Virus record (IMG/VR): IMGVR_UViG_3300045996_001357
Span: 1-47,011 of that record
Strand: one strand, 5' to 3'
DNA length: 47,011 nucleotides
DNA from: a virus
Below are positions 14,573-19,758 of this stretch, piece after piece. The position numbers and the translations under genes were made by a program. The notes beneath the pieces were generated by a model, which did no database searches, had not been told where the DNA came from, and was given only the letters and a program-made list of their open reading frames with translations. Numbering within the stretch: the stretch's first letter is position 1; every line of letters starts with the position of its first letter.

Positions 14573-14733
14573 CGGATCCGAGGATCAGCGAGCGCCTGGA
14601 GTACCTCCGGCGCGAGCTGCGCGCTGAGCGAATCAGCTACGGCGAACTGGCGGAGTTGCAGAACCTCGCCGAGCACATCGAGCCTGGTGACGTTGAGTTG
14701 CTTGAGGCCGCAGGCGTCCCCGAGCACGAATAG
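14569..14733 (+). CDS. Small helical acidic protein, 54 aa
   Basis: GTG 14569 overlaps as GTGA. MTDPRISERLEYLRRELRAE and then YGELAELQNLAEHIEPGDVELLEAAGVPEHE. The pattern is common in actinophage small proteins of unknown role. TAG at 14731 begins stem-loop module 9. Confidence 0.6.
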   Translation: MTDPRISERLEYLRRELRAERISYGELAELQNLAEHIEPGDVELLEAAGVPEHE

Positions 14734-14743
14734 CCGACCCGGC

Positions 14744-14777
14744 CACGGGTTCGATTCCTTCCGGGGTCGAGCCTGTG
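14744..14777 (+). promoter_or_regulatory. Array module 9: stem-loop without the CCACGGGGGT box
   Basis: Stem CACGGGTTCGATTCC / GGGGTCGAGCCTGTG around a short loop. The usual box is replaced downstream by a conventional GAGAGGAG ribosome site before TTG 14811. Confidence 0.7.
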
Positions 14778-14810
14778 AGCGGGAGGTACCCGCTGGAGAG
14801 GAGAACAGCA

Positions 14811-15032
14811 TTGGAGGATGTAAGAGCGGCGCTCGAACGCGCCGGGGGGCTGACCGACTCTGACGGCATGGCGGCGCGCTGGAAGGTGTCCCGTCGCCGC
14901 GTCAATCAGATCGCCCAGCTCCCGGGTTTCCCTGAACCGTTGCCGGTCGAAGGGGACCCGCAGACCCGAGTGTGGTTTACCGACGAGGTAGACACATGGC
15001 GCGCAGAAATGGTTTCTCGCCGTAGGGCGTGA
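14811..15032 (+). CDS. MerR/AlpA-like helix-turn-helix protein, 73 aa
   Basis: TTG 14811 has GAGAGGAG seven bases upstream; an earlier GTG in the stem-loop is rejected. The central SDGMAARWKVSRRRVNQIAQ is a MerR/AlpA-type HTH, followed by the typical PGFPEPLPV and the wing VWFTDEVDTWRAEM. Proteins of this size and fold include excisionases and recombination directionality factors, so it may control integrase direction or regulate transcription. It is the only array gene with a normal Shine-Dalgarno. Confidence 0.75.
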   Translation: MEDVRAALERAGGLTDSDGMAARWKVSRRRVNQIAQLPGFPEPLPVEGDPQTRVWFTDEVDTWRAEMVSRRRA

Positions 15033-15087
15033 TACGTTTCTTGCCGCTAAGTACACCCCTCGCTGTCCGGTGGGGGGTAAAAGCAAC

Positions 15088-15097
15088 CCACGGGGGT
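15088..15097 (+). promoter_or_regulatory. Array box before the coiled-coil gene
   Basis: CCACGGGGGT at 15088-15097, seven bases before ATG 15105. A short hairpin (ACCCC / GGGGT, about 15054-15078) precedes it but lacks the conserved arms of the other modules. Confidence 0.65.
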
Positions 15098-15104
15098 ACC
15101 TGTA

Positions 15105-15377
15105 ATGCCACGCGCACCGCGCACCACCACTAAGCAGCCCACCGGCAACGGGGCCAAGGAGGCCGCCGCCCGGAAGGTCGCGGACCACGCCACCGAGCAC
15201 GGCGGGCAGACCGAGGAGGAGCCCAAGATGGACTTCCTGGACCAGAAGCTCGCGGAGATCCGGGAGCGGCTGGCCGAGCTGGAGCCCCTGGTCACCGAGT
15301 ACACCCGCCTGGAGGCCGCCGAGAAGATCATGGCCGAGGGCGTACCCAACCGGGGCGGCCGTCCGCGCCGTTCCTAG
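15105..15377 (+). CDS. Basic-tailed coiled-coil protein, 90 aa
   Basis: An N-terminal basic, Thr/Pro-rich segment (MPRAPRTTTKQPTGNG) precedes a long amphipathic coiled coil (MDFLDQKLAEIRERLAELE, about 43-75) and a Gly/Arg-rich end (NRGGRPRRS). This composition suggests a DNA-binding oligomer. No family recognised. Confidence 0.62.
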   Translation: MPRAPRTTTKQPTGNGAKEAAARKVADHATEHGGQTEEEPKMDFLDQKLAEIRERLAELEPLVTEYTRLEAAEKIMAEGVPNRGGRPRRS

Positions 15378-15387
15378 CCGAGCCGGC

Positions 15388-15455
15388 CACGGCATCATCC
15401 TCACGGGTGGTGCTGTGAGCGGCAGGCAATCACGCCTCCGCTGAACCACGGGGGT
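15388..15455 (+). promoter_or_regulatory. Array module 12: stem-loop plus CCACGGGGGT box
   Basis: Stem 15388-15417 (CACGGCATCATCC / GGGTGGTGCTGTG, loop TCAC), linker GAGCGGCAGGCAATCACGCC, box at 15446-15455, ATG 15460. Confidence 0.76.
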
Positions 15456-15459
15456 TCCG

Positions 15460-15660
15460 ATGGAAACAGTGACGGTCGGGGCGGTGTATTCCGCGCTCGG
15501 CCAGCAGTCGAAGCCATACACGTACGGGGTCCGCTGGGCGGATCGTACGGACGTGTACCGCTTCGCCGACCCGAACGAGGCAGCGCGCGACCGGGCCGTG
15601 ACCGTCGAGTACCTGAAGTCTCAGGGCCACCAGGTCATCGAGCGGGTCAACGTCTCGTGA
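15460..15660 (+). CDS. Small cassette protein, 66 aa
   Basis: METVTVGAVYSALGQQSKPY and then YGVRWADRTDVYRFADPNEAARDRAVTVEYLKSQGH; a strand-strand-helix pattern resembling small proteins often encoded next to phage or Streptomyces resolvases. The stop overlaps the recombinase GTG (GTGA), so the two are co-translated and may act together. Confidence 0.62.
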   Translation: METVTVGAVYSALGQQSKPYTYGVRWADRTDVYRFADPNEAARDRAVTVEYLKSQGHQVIERVNVS

Positions 15661-16298
15661 GGCTGATCGAATACCACCGCGTCTCCACTGAGGAGCAGGC
15701 GGATAGCGGGTTGGGGCTCGCCGCGCAGCGGCGGGCTACCAGCTCGCAGATCATGGCCCACGAGTTCCGGGGCTGGAGTTCGGCCGGCGTCATCTCCGAC
15801 GAGGGGATTTCGACCCGGATTCCGATGGAAAAGCGCCCCGGTTTGGCTCAAGCCCTGGCTTCAGCCCGGGCTGGGGAAGTCGATGGGCTGATCGCCATGA
15901 AACTGGACCGGTTTACCCGGTCTGTCGCGGAGTTCGAGCGGTTGATGGTCATGGCCGCAGAGGGTTTCGCGCTGATCGCGATGGACGTGGGGCTTGACAC
16001 AACGACGGCCAACGGCAAACTCGTCGCTCGCCTCCTGGCGGTCATTGCCGAATGGGAACGAGATACGATCAGCGAAAGGACCAAGGTGGCGCTGGCCGAA
16101 AAGGCAGCGCAGGGCATCAAGCTCGGGCGCCCCCGCCTGGTCCCTGACTCGGTCGTAGAGCGATGCCGCGAGCTGAAAACGGGAGAACACCTGAGCACGC
16201 GGGCCATCGCCCGGCAGTTGAACGCGGAAGGGATCAAGCCCCCCCAGGGCGAGACCTGGTCGCATTCGACCGTCGCCTCTCTCCTCTCTCGTCGGTAG
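15657..16298 (+). CDS. Small serine recombinase (resolvase/invertase family)
   Basis: A 213-residue protein with the serine-recombinase catalytic domain: nucleophile Ser10 in YHRVSTEEQ, SGLGLAAQ motif, and KLDRFTRS (82-89) with active-site arginines. The C-terminal HTH (STRAIARQLNAEGIKPP...WSHSTVASLL) is Hin-like. Length is normal for resolvases. It is distinct from the 492-residue integrase at 19759. The GTG start is coupled to the 66-aa gene. It could resolve multimers, invert DNA or mediate exchange of cassettes in the array; no inverted target repeats were found. Confidence 0.85.
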   Translation: MRLIEYHRVSTEEQADSGLGLAAQRRATSSQIMAHEFRGWSSAGVISDEGISTRIPMEKRPGLAQALASARAGEVDGLIAMKLDRFTRSVAEFERLMVMAAEGFALIAMDVGLDTTTANGKLVARLLAVIAEWERDTISERTKVALAEKAAQGIKLGRPRLVPDSVVERCRELKTGEHLSTRAIARQLNAEGIKPPQGETWSHSTVASLLSRR

Positions 16299-16426
16299 TG
16301 GTGGTGCGGCAGGGGCGCCCGTCCGCCCTCTGCCGCATCTTCCGCCACTCCTGGCGCCGTTCAATCTTTCACCCGAACTCACGTCTGCGTTGCCGTCGCT
16401 GCGGCGCAGAGGCACTGGAGGCATGA
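16298..16426 (+). CDS. Tiny basic zinc-knuckle protein, 42 aa
   Basis: GTG 16298 shares a base with the recombinase TAG, and the TGA overlaps the next gene as ATGA. Very basic (SALCRIFRHSWRRS), ending LRCRRCGAEALEA with a CxxC. Coupling on both sides is the main support. Confidence 0.45.
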   Translation: MVVRQGRPSALCRIFRHSWRRSIFHPNSRLRCRRCGAEALEA

Positions 16427-16824
16427 TGGCCGTTCTCATGGAGCACAAGACGTTCGAGCACAAGCTGACACCCACAGCCCGCCTGGCGCCCACGGCCTTC
16501 ATGGTCCCGGCCAAGCTGCTCCCCCCGACCCCGGAACAGGTCCGCGAGCGCGCCCTGGAGGAGGTCAACGCCCTGCGCACGGAGTGGGGCCTGCCCGCGA
16601 TCGCCGCGCTTCCCCCAGGCCGCCAGGGTGACCCCAAGGACTGCTGCCTCCGTCGCGCGTTCGGCTCGGCGGTCGAGACGGTGGGCAAGCACCATATCCA
16701 GTTCACGCTCGGCCCCTCGATCGCGATGAGCGCCAACCTGCAGTGGTTCGTGCGCAACTTCGACCGGGGGCGCTACCCCGACCTGATCGACCCTTCGCCG
16801 GCCGGCGAGGAGATCAAGCTCTAG
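16423..16824 (+). CDS. Hypothetical protein, 133 aa
   Basis: ATG 16423 overlaps the previous stop as ATGA and is preceded by GGAGG; the next in-frame ATG at 16426 has better spacing. The protein starts MMAVLMEHKTFEH, has a Pro-rich stretch (about 25-40), then a helical part with DPKDCCLRRAF, and ends PDLIDPSPAGEEIKL. Several actinophages encode similar small proteins of unknown role. It converges with the next minus-strand gene, overlapping 4 nt. Confidence 0.62.
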   Translation: MMAVLMEHKTFEHKLTPTARLAPTAFMVPAKLLPPTPEQVRERALEEVNALRTEWGLPAIAALPPGRQGDPKDCCLRRAFGSAVETVGKHHIQFTLGPSIAMSANLQWFVRNFDRGRYPDLIDPSPAGEEIKL

Positions 16825-17180
16825 CTATCAGGCCAGAACACGTGCAGCTCACCGATGCAGTAGCGAGGGAAGTGATCCTCCACCATCCACGCCACGCCCA
16901 TCGCGTACCGCTGGGCCTCGTCAAGGCCCTCCGGGGGGATGTCCTCAGGCAGCTCGATGTACACCGGCAAGGAGGTCTCAGGCCGCCGGCCGTTCTCCTC
17001 GCACCACTGCTCAAACTCGATGAACCGCTGCTGTCGGATGAGGCGGTAGTCAGCTTCATCGCGCGGCACGGTGGGGTCCTCCTTGGACCTACGGCAACGA
17101 TCACTACACACCGGGCAGTCCTGAAACTTCATATTGTGCGGGTAGCGGTCAGCGCAGGTGTCGCACTCGAACGATGGCAT
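16821..17180 (-). CDS. Zinc-ribbon protein, 119 aa
   Basis: N-terminal cysteines CDTC (about 6-9) and CPVCSDRC (about 22-29) make a zinc ribbon, followed by an Arg-rich segment and an acidic alpha/beta C-terminus (SLPVYIELPEDIPPEGLDEAQ). ATG 17180 overlaps a short upstream frame as TAATG. It is expressed leftward from the regulon promoter at 17307-17334. Function unknown. Confidence 0.65.
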   Translation of the reverse strand: MPSFECDTCADRYPHNMKFQDCPVCSDRCRRSKEDPTVPRDEADYRLIRQQRFIEFEQWCEENGRRPETSLPVYIELPEDIPPEGLDEAQRYAMGVAWMVEDHFPRYCIGELHVFWPDS

Positions 17181-17299
17181 TAGACTTGTGCCGCGCGGGC
17201 GCCAGAGAGTGGTAGCGGACCCTGAGGCAGCCTGAGACTTACACCCGGAGCCCCGCCAGGGAGCGAGGGTCGAGGCAGGGGGTGAGTCACGCGCGGCAC
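17180..17299 (-). CDS. Possible leader peptide, 39 aa
   Basis: GTG 17299 lies exactly 17 nt after the 15-bp regulatory element, the same distance as the start codons of integrase and the 28418 gene. Its TAA overlaps the zinc-ribbon ATG (TAATG), which would couple translation. The product is Pro/Leu/Gly-rich (MPRVTHPLPRPSLPGG...) without a recognisable fold, so it may be a leader rather than a functional protein. Confidence 0.4.
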   Translation of the reverse strand: MPRVTHPLPRPSLPGGAPGVSLRLPQGPLPLSGARAAQV

Positions 17300-17306
17300 G
17301 GGGTGA

Positions 17307-17334
17307 TTGGTACAGGTGTGTGCGGTACGTTCAA
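17307..17334 (-). promoter_or_regulatory. Regulon promoter 3
   Basis: Perfect TGTGTGCGGTACGTT at 17317-17331 on the plus strand. Minus strand: -35 TTGAAC, 16-bp spacer, -10 TACCAA(T), predicted start at the GTG of the leader peptide. Confidence 0.7.
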
Positions 17335-17402
17335 CCGAGCTGGTCGGAGCACCCCCGGTAAGGGCAGAGGGGTAAGGGGGGTGCATGGCCTCTGCTACCA
17401 GC

Positions 17403-17849
17403 TCAGTAGCCAGTCTCCGGGTCTCGCTCATGCTTCAGGCGCACACGACGCAGCCACACTTCCTCACAGCCCTCTATGACGCACGCCTCCAGAGCCGTCA
17501 GACCCTCGTACTGCTCGATCACGCGACGCTCACGAGCCTCCACACCCTCGTGCGGGTCACGGTAGTCGGGCCGGCGCCGGGCCTGTGCAAGGTCGAGTTC
17601 CGCCAGGTAGAGAAAGTAGGTGAGCTTGGGGAGGTCGCCTCGCACCTTCTGGAAGCGGTCGTTCCAATACTCGGCGAGGGAAAGGTCCCTGAGGTCTCGA
17701 CGGTTCAGGCGCACTTTCGGGGGCGGCGCAGACTTTGACCCTCCCCCCTTGACGCGGTCGCCGTCATAGCGGATCGCGTCAGACTCTGAGAGGGTGGACA
17801 TCTCCCTAAGTACGAACCGGATCCGGTCCACCAGCTCAGTCGGTTGCAA
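17403..17849 (-). CDS. Hypothetical protein, 148 aa
   Basis: TTG 17849 has GGAGG six to seven bases upstream and overlaps the zinc-finger gene by 14 nt. The frame is open further but without a ribosome site. Mostly helical and charged: MQPTELVDRIRFVLREMS..., then a basic KVRLNRRDLRDLSLAEYW and ...KLTYFLYLAELDLAQARRR. No family recognised. Last gene of the unit headed by ssb. Confidence 0.6.
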   Translation of the reverse strand: MQPTELVDRIRFVLREMSTLSESDAIRYDGDRVKGGGSKSAPPPKVRLNRRDLRDLSLAEYWNDRFQKVRGDLPKLTYFLYLAELDLAQARRRPDYRDPHEGVEARERRVIEQYEGLTALEACVIEGCEEVWLRRVRLKHERDPETGY

Positions 17850-18000
17850 TGCCCACCCTCCGAGCGCACTCGTCGCAGGCCGTGACGGTGATCGCATAGC
17901 GCTTCTCTTTCGTGCCACGCTTCTCGACGGGGTACACCTGGGCGGGGGTCTTCCCGCACCAGGTGCACGTCTCCGTCGTCGTGTACTTGCCGTCAGTCAC
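17836..18000 (-). CDS. Small zinc-finger protein, 54 aa
   Basis: GTG 18000 overlaps the upstream membrane peptide by 8 nt. Two cysteine pairs, CTWC (12-15) and CDEC (42-45), separated by a Lys-rich loop with EKRGTKEKRYAITVTAC. This layout is common among small actinophage zinc proteins. It sits in the ssb unit. Confidence 0.62.
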   Translation of the reverse strand: MTDGKYTTTETCTWCGKTPAQVYPVEKRGTKEKRYAITVTACDECARRVGIATD

Positions 18001-18091
18001 GCTCGTTGAGGACTCGGTAACCGAGCCAGCAGCCCGCCGCGAAGTTCAGGCACTGGCCGAGCACGAACCCCGCGACGAACGCTCGCTTCAC
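17993..18091 (-). CDS. Tiny hydrophobic peptide, 32 aa
   Basis: GTG 18091 shares a base with the ssb stop (TAGTG). MKRAFVAGFVLGQCLNFAAG has one short hydrophobic helix followed by CWLGYRVLNERD. It fits tightly between ssb and the zinc-finger gene. Confidence 0.5.
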   Translation of the reverse strand: MKRAFVAGFVLGQCLNFAAGCWLGYRVLNERD

Positions 18092-18435
18092 TAGAAGAGG
18101 ATCTCGTCGTCGGGGGCGTTGCTCTGACCCTGGTTCTTCGGCGGGAGCTTCACGTCCCGGGCGACGATCTCGAACGCCGAACGCTGCTTGCCCTCCTTGT
18201 CGGTGTACTCCCGCGTCTGAAGCTCGCCCGTGAAGACGATCAGGTCGCCCTTGGAGTAGATGTCGGTGACCAGCTCGGCGAGCTTGTCCCAGGCAACCAC
18301 GTCGATGAAGTTCGACCGGTCGCCGAAACGCTTGTTGCCGATGCGCAGGCTGACGACGGGCTTACCGCTGGCGGTGGAGCGAAGCTCCGGGTCCCGGGTG
18401 AGGTTTCCCGAGAGCGTGACTGTATTGAGGTCCAT
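18091..18435 (-). CDS. ssb: Single-stranded DNA-binding protein
   Basis: A 114-residue OB-fold protein: MDLNTVTLSGNLTRDPELR, then PVVSLRIGNKRF, NFIDVVAWDKLAELV, and GDLIVFTGELQTREYTDKEGKQRSAFEI, all hallmark SSB segments. It ends with the acidic tip DDEILF used to recruit partner proteins, and is shorter than bacterial SSB because the linker is short. It protects ssDNA in replication and recombination. No Shine-Dalgarno precedes ATG; the -10 of promoter 4 ends six bases before it, consistent with a leaderless message. Confidence 0.93.
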   Translation of the reverse strand: MDLNTVTLSGNLTRDPELRSTASGKPVVSLRIGNKRFGDRSNFIDVVAWDKLAELVTDIYSKGDLIVFTGELQTREYTDKEGKQRSAFEIVARDVKLPPKNQGQSNAPDDEILF

Positions 18436-18441
18436 GCGCGC

Positions 18442-18469
18442 ATGGAACAGGTGTGTGCGGTACGTTATT
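18442..18469 (-). promoter_or_regulatory. Regulon promoter 4, between ssb and a divergent gene
   Basis: Perfect element at 18452-18466. Minus strand: AATAAC, 16-bp spacer, -10 TTCCAT ending six bases before the ssb ATG. On the plus strand TACGTT at the end of the element lies eight bases before ATG 18475, so it may serve both directions. Confidence 0.65.
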
Positions 18470-18474
18470 GCCCG

Positions 18475-18693
18475 ATGGCCCGCCTGCCCGACTACTGCGC
18501 CACCTGCGAACGCGAGACCACGGTCAGCGGCGCGGAGTACGCCTACGGCGACCCCAACCGATACGACGGGATCTCCGAGTGGGTCTGCCTGGTCTGTGGG
18601 CGCCGTGAGGGGCGCTGGACGGGCAAGGAGCTGAAGGATGGGGAGGCGGAGCCTCGCTTCGGCGGGCCGCCCTCAGGGGCCACGTACGAGTAG
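18475..18693 (+). CDS. Small zinc-ribbon protein, 72 aa
   Basis: ATG 18475 rather than 18442, because the longer form would run through the regulatory element. Cysteine pairs CATC (8-11) and CLVC (about 38-41) form a zinc ribbon; the tail is Gly/Pro-rich. Divergent from ssb and at the edge of the lysogeny module. Function unknown. Confidence 0.62.
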   Translation: MARLPDYCATCERETTVSGAEYAYGDPNRYDGISEWVCLVCGRREGRWTGKELKDGEAEPRFGGPPSGATYE

Positions 18694-18729
18694 GGCTTGA
18701 CGCGGGTGTAGGGTAGGTTCGTCACCAAC

Positions 18730-18739
18730 CCACGGGGGT
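18730..18739 (+). promoter_or_regulatory. Isolated start-associated box in the lysogeny module
   Basis: CCACGGGGGT at 18730-18739, six bases before ATG 18746, identical to the array boxes 3 kb away but without the conserved stem-loop. A TTGACG (18697-18702) and TAGGTT (18714-18719) lie upstream with a too-short spacing for a standard promoter. Confidence 0.7.
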
Positions 18740-18745
18740 TTCCTC

Positions 18746-19162
18746 ATGCGCAGGGTCGTACTCCTGGCCGTCACCGGCCTGCTCGCCCTACCCGTCGCCG
18801 CAGACGCCGCGCCGTGCTACTGCGGATCGTTCGCCCGCTGGTTCTCTTCCGACACCCGGATCGGACACGCCATGCGCGTCACCTGGGAGCAAGAGACCTT
18901 CGCCGCCGCGCCCATCGTCGGCCAAGCCCGCATCGACCGCACCCGGCGCCGCGTCACCCGCTACCAGAATTGGGACAGCGAGGAGGAGAAGAAGTGGTGC
19001 CGGCGCAACCCGAAGGTCTGTCGAGCGGCGAAGGCGTGCGTGATCGCAGCGTCCGGGACCCTGGCCGTGGCAGCCGTCGATGGGAAGTGGACCCGGACGG
19101 AGTTCAAGCAGGCGACGGCGGCGTGCGCTGCGGCGGCCTTGACCTCGCTAGTCTTCCCATGA
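18746..19162 (+). CDS. Exported protein next to the repressor, 138 aa
   Basis: A clear signal peptide: MRRVVLLAVTGLLALPVAADA with likely cleavage near residues 21-22, then a cysteine pair (APCYCGS). The mature part is basic and charged (IDRTRRRVTRYQNWDSEEEKK), with two more cysteines, and ends in an Ala-rich hydrophobic segment that could be a membrane anchor. Its position next to the repressor, its own start box and export suggest lysogenic expression, for example superinfection exclusion or host-surface change; this is inferred. Confidence 0.7.
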   Translation: MRRVVLLAVTGLLALPVAADAAPCYCGSFARWFSSDTRIGHAMRVTWEQETFAAAPIVGQARIDRTRRRVTRYQNWDSEEEKKWCRRNPKVCRAAKACVIAASGTLAVAAVDGKWTRTEFKQATAACAAAALTSLVFP

Positions 19163-19314
19163 TGCGCCAGTTCGTCGCTCTCCTCCTGGTCGCGGTCGTG
19201 CTGGCCGTGATGTTCGATGCGCTTGGCCTGGTCGGCCTGCTCGCGGGTGCGCTCACCGGGGTGCTCGTCGCCCTGGCGTTGGTCGCGCTGGAGCGGCGGC
19301 GTAACTCGGCCTAA
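19159..19314 (+). CDS. Small two-helix membrane protein, 51 aa
   Basis: ATG 19159 overlaps the exported-protein stop as ATGA. Two hydrophobic helices (about 4-22 and 24-43) with a short turn, ending ERRRNSA. Co-expressed with the exported protein and convergent with the repressor. Could anchor or assist the exported partner; no family recognised. Confidence 0.62.
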   Translation: MMRQFVALLLVAVVLAVMFDALGLVGLLAGALTGVLVALALVALERRRNSA

Positions 19315-19347
19315 GGTCGGGGGGTCCACCGTCGTCGTCCGGCGCTT

Positions 19348-19671
19348 TCAGGGCGCTGGGCGGCGGCGGTGCCGGGGGCTCTCCTCGGCGGCGATGTAAA
19401 GCCCGACCCAGGCGAGCGCCTTCTGCCCCGCCTCCGTCAGCCGGTAGTGGTGCTCGATCGCGCCCCGCGTCTGGGTCTCCTTGGCGACACAGAGCAGCTC
19501 GGCATCGCGCAGCACGCGGAAGTGATAGGCGACGTTCTCGACCTTGGAGCCATTCTGGGAGAACTGGACCGGACTGCGCTGGCCGTGCTCCTCGACCGCC
19601 CTCAGGATCTCGTAGCGGATCGGGTGCAGGACCATCCTGAGCCGCTTGAGCGCGTCGTCGCTCATTGACAT
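19348..19671 (-). CDS. ArsR-like winged-helix regulator, candidate immunity repressor
   Basis: A 107-residue protein with an ArsR/HTH_20-type winged helix: MVLHPIRYEILRAVEEHGQ, recognition helix region NGSKVENVAYHFRVLRDAEL and wing GAIEHHYRLTEAGQKAL. It lacks the metal cysteines of ArsR sensors. The start is ATG 19671 (ATG 19665 also possible); the frame stays open far upstream only as antisense of the integrase. It is divergent from the integrase with the 15-bp element between them, the classical position for an immunity repressor. That it binds the element is inferred. Confidence 0.75.
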   Translation of the reverse strand: MSMSDDALKRLRMVLHPIRYEILRAVEEHGQRSPVQFSQNGSKVENVAYHFRVLRDAELLCVAKETQTRGAIEHHYRLTEAGQKALAWVGLYIAAEESPRHRRRPAP

Positions 19672-19723
19672 GCCGCTAGAATACTGTTTCCCATTGGGTG
19701 CTTCATCCAGAGCAACCGTCCAT

Positions 19724-19751
19724 TGGAACGTACCGCACACAACGAAAGGAT
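19724..19751 (+). promoter_or_regulatory. Regulon promoter 5, repressor/integrase switch
   Basis: The element is in inverted orientation here (AACGTACCGCACACA on the plus strand, 19727-19741). Plus strand: TGGAAC, 16-bp spacer, AAGGAT, with ATG 19759 seven bases on. AAAGGA can also act as ribosome site. On the minus strand TACGTT points to the repressor candidate. Confidence 0.68.
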
Positions 19752-19758
19752 CAGCCGC

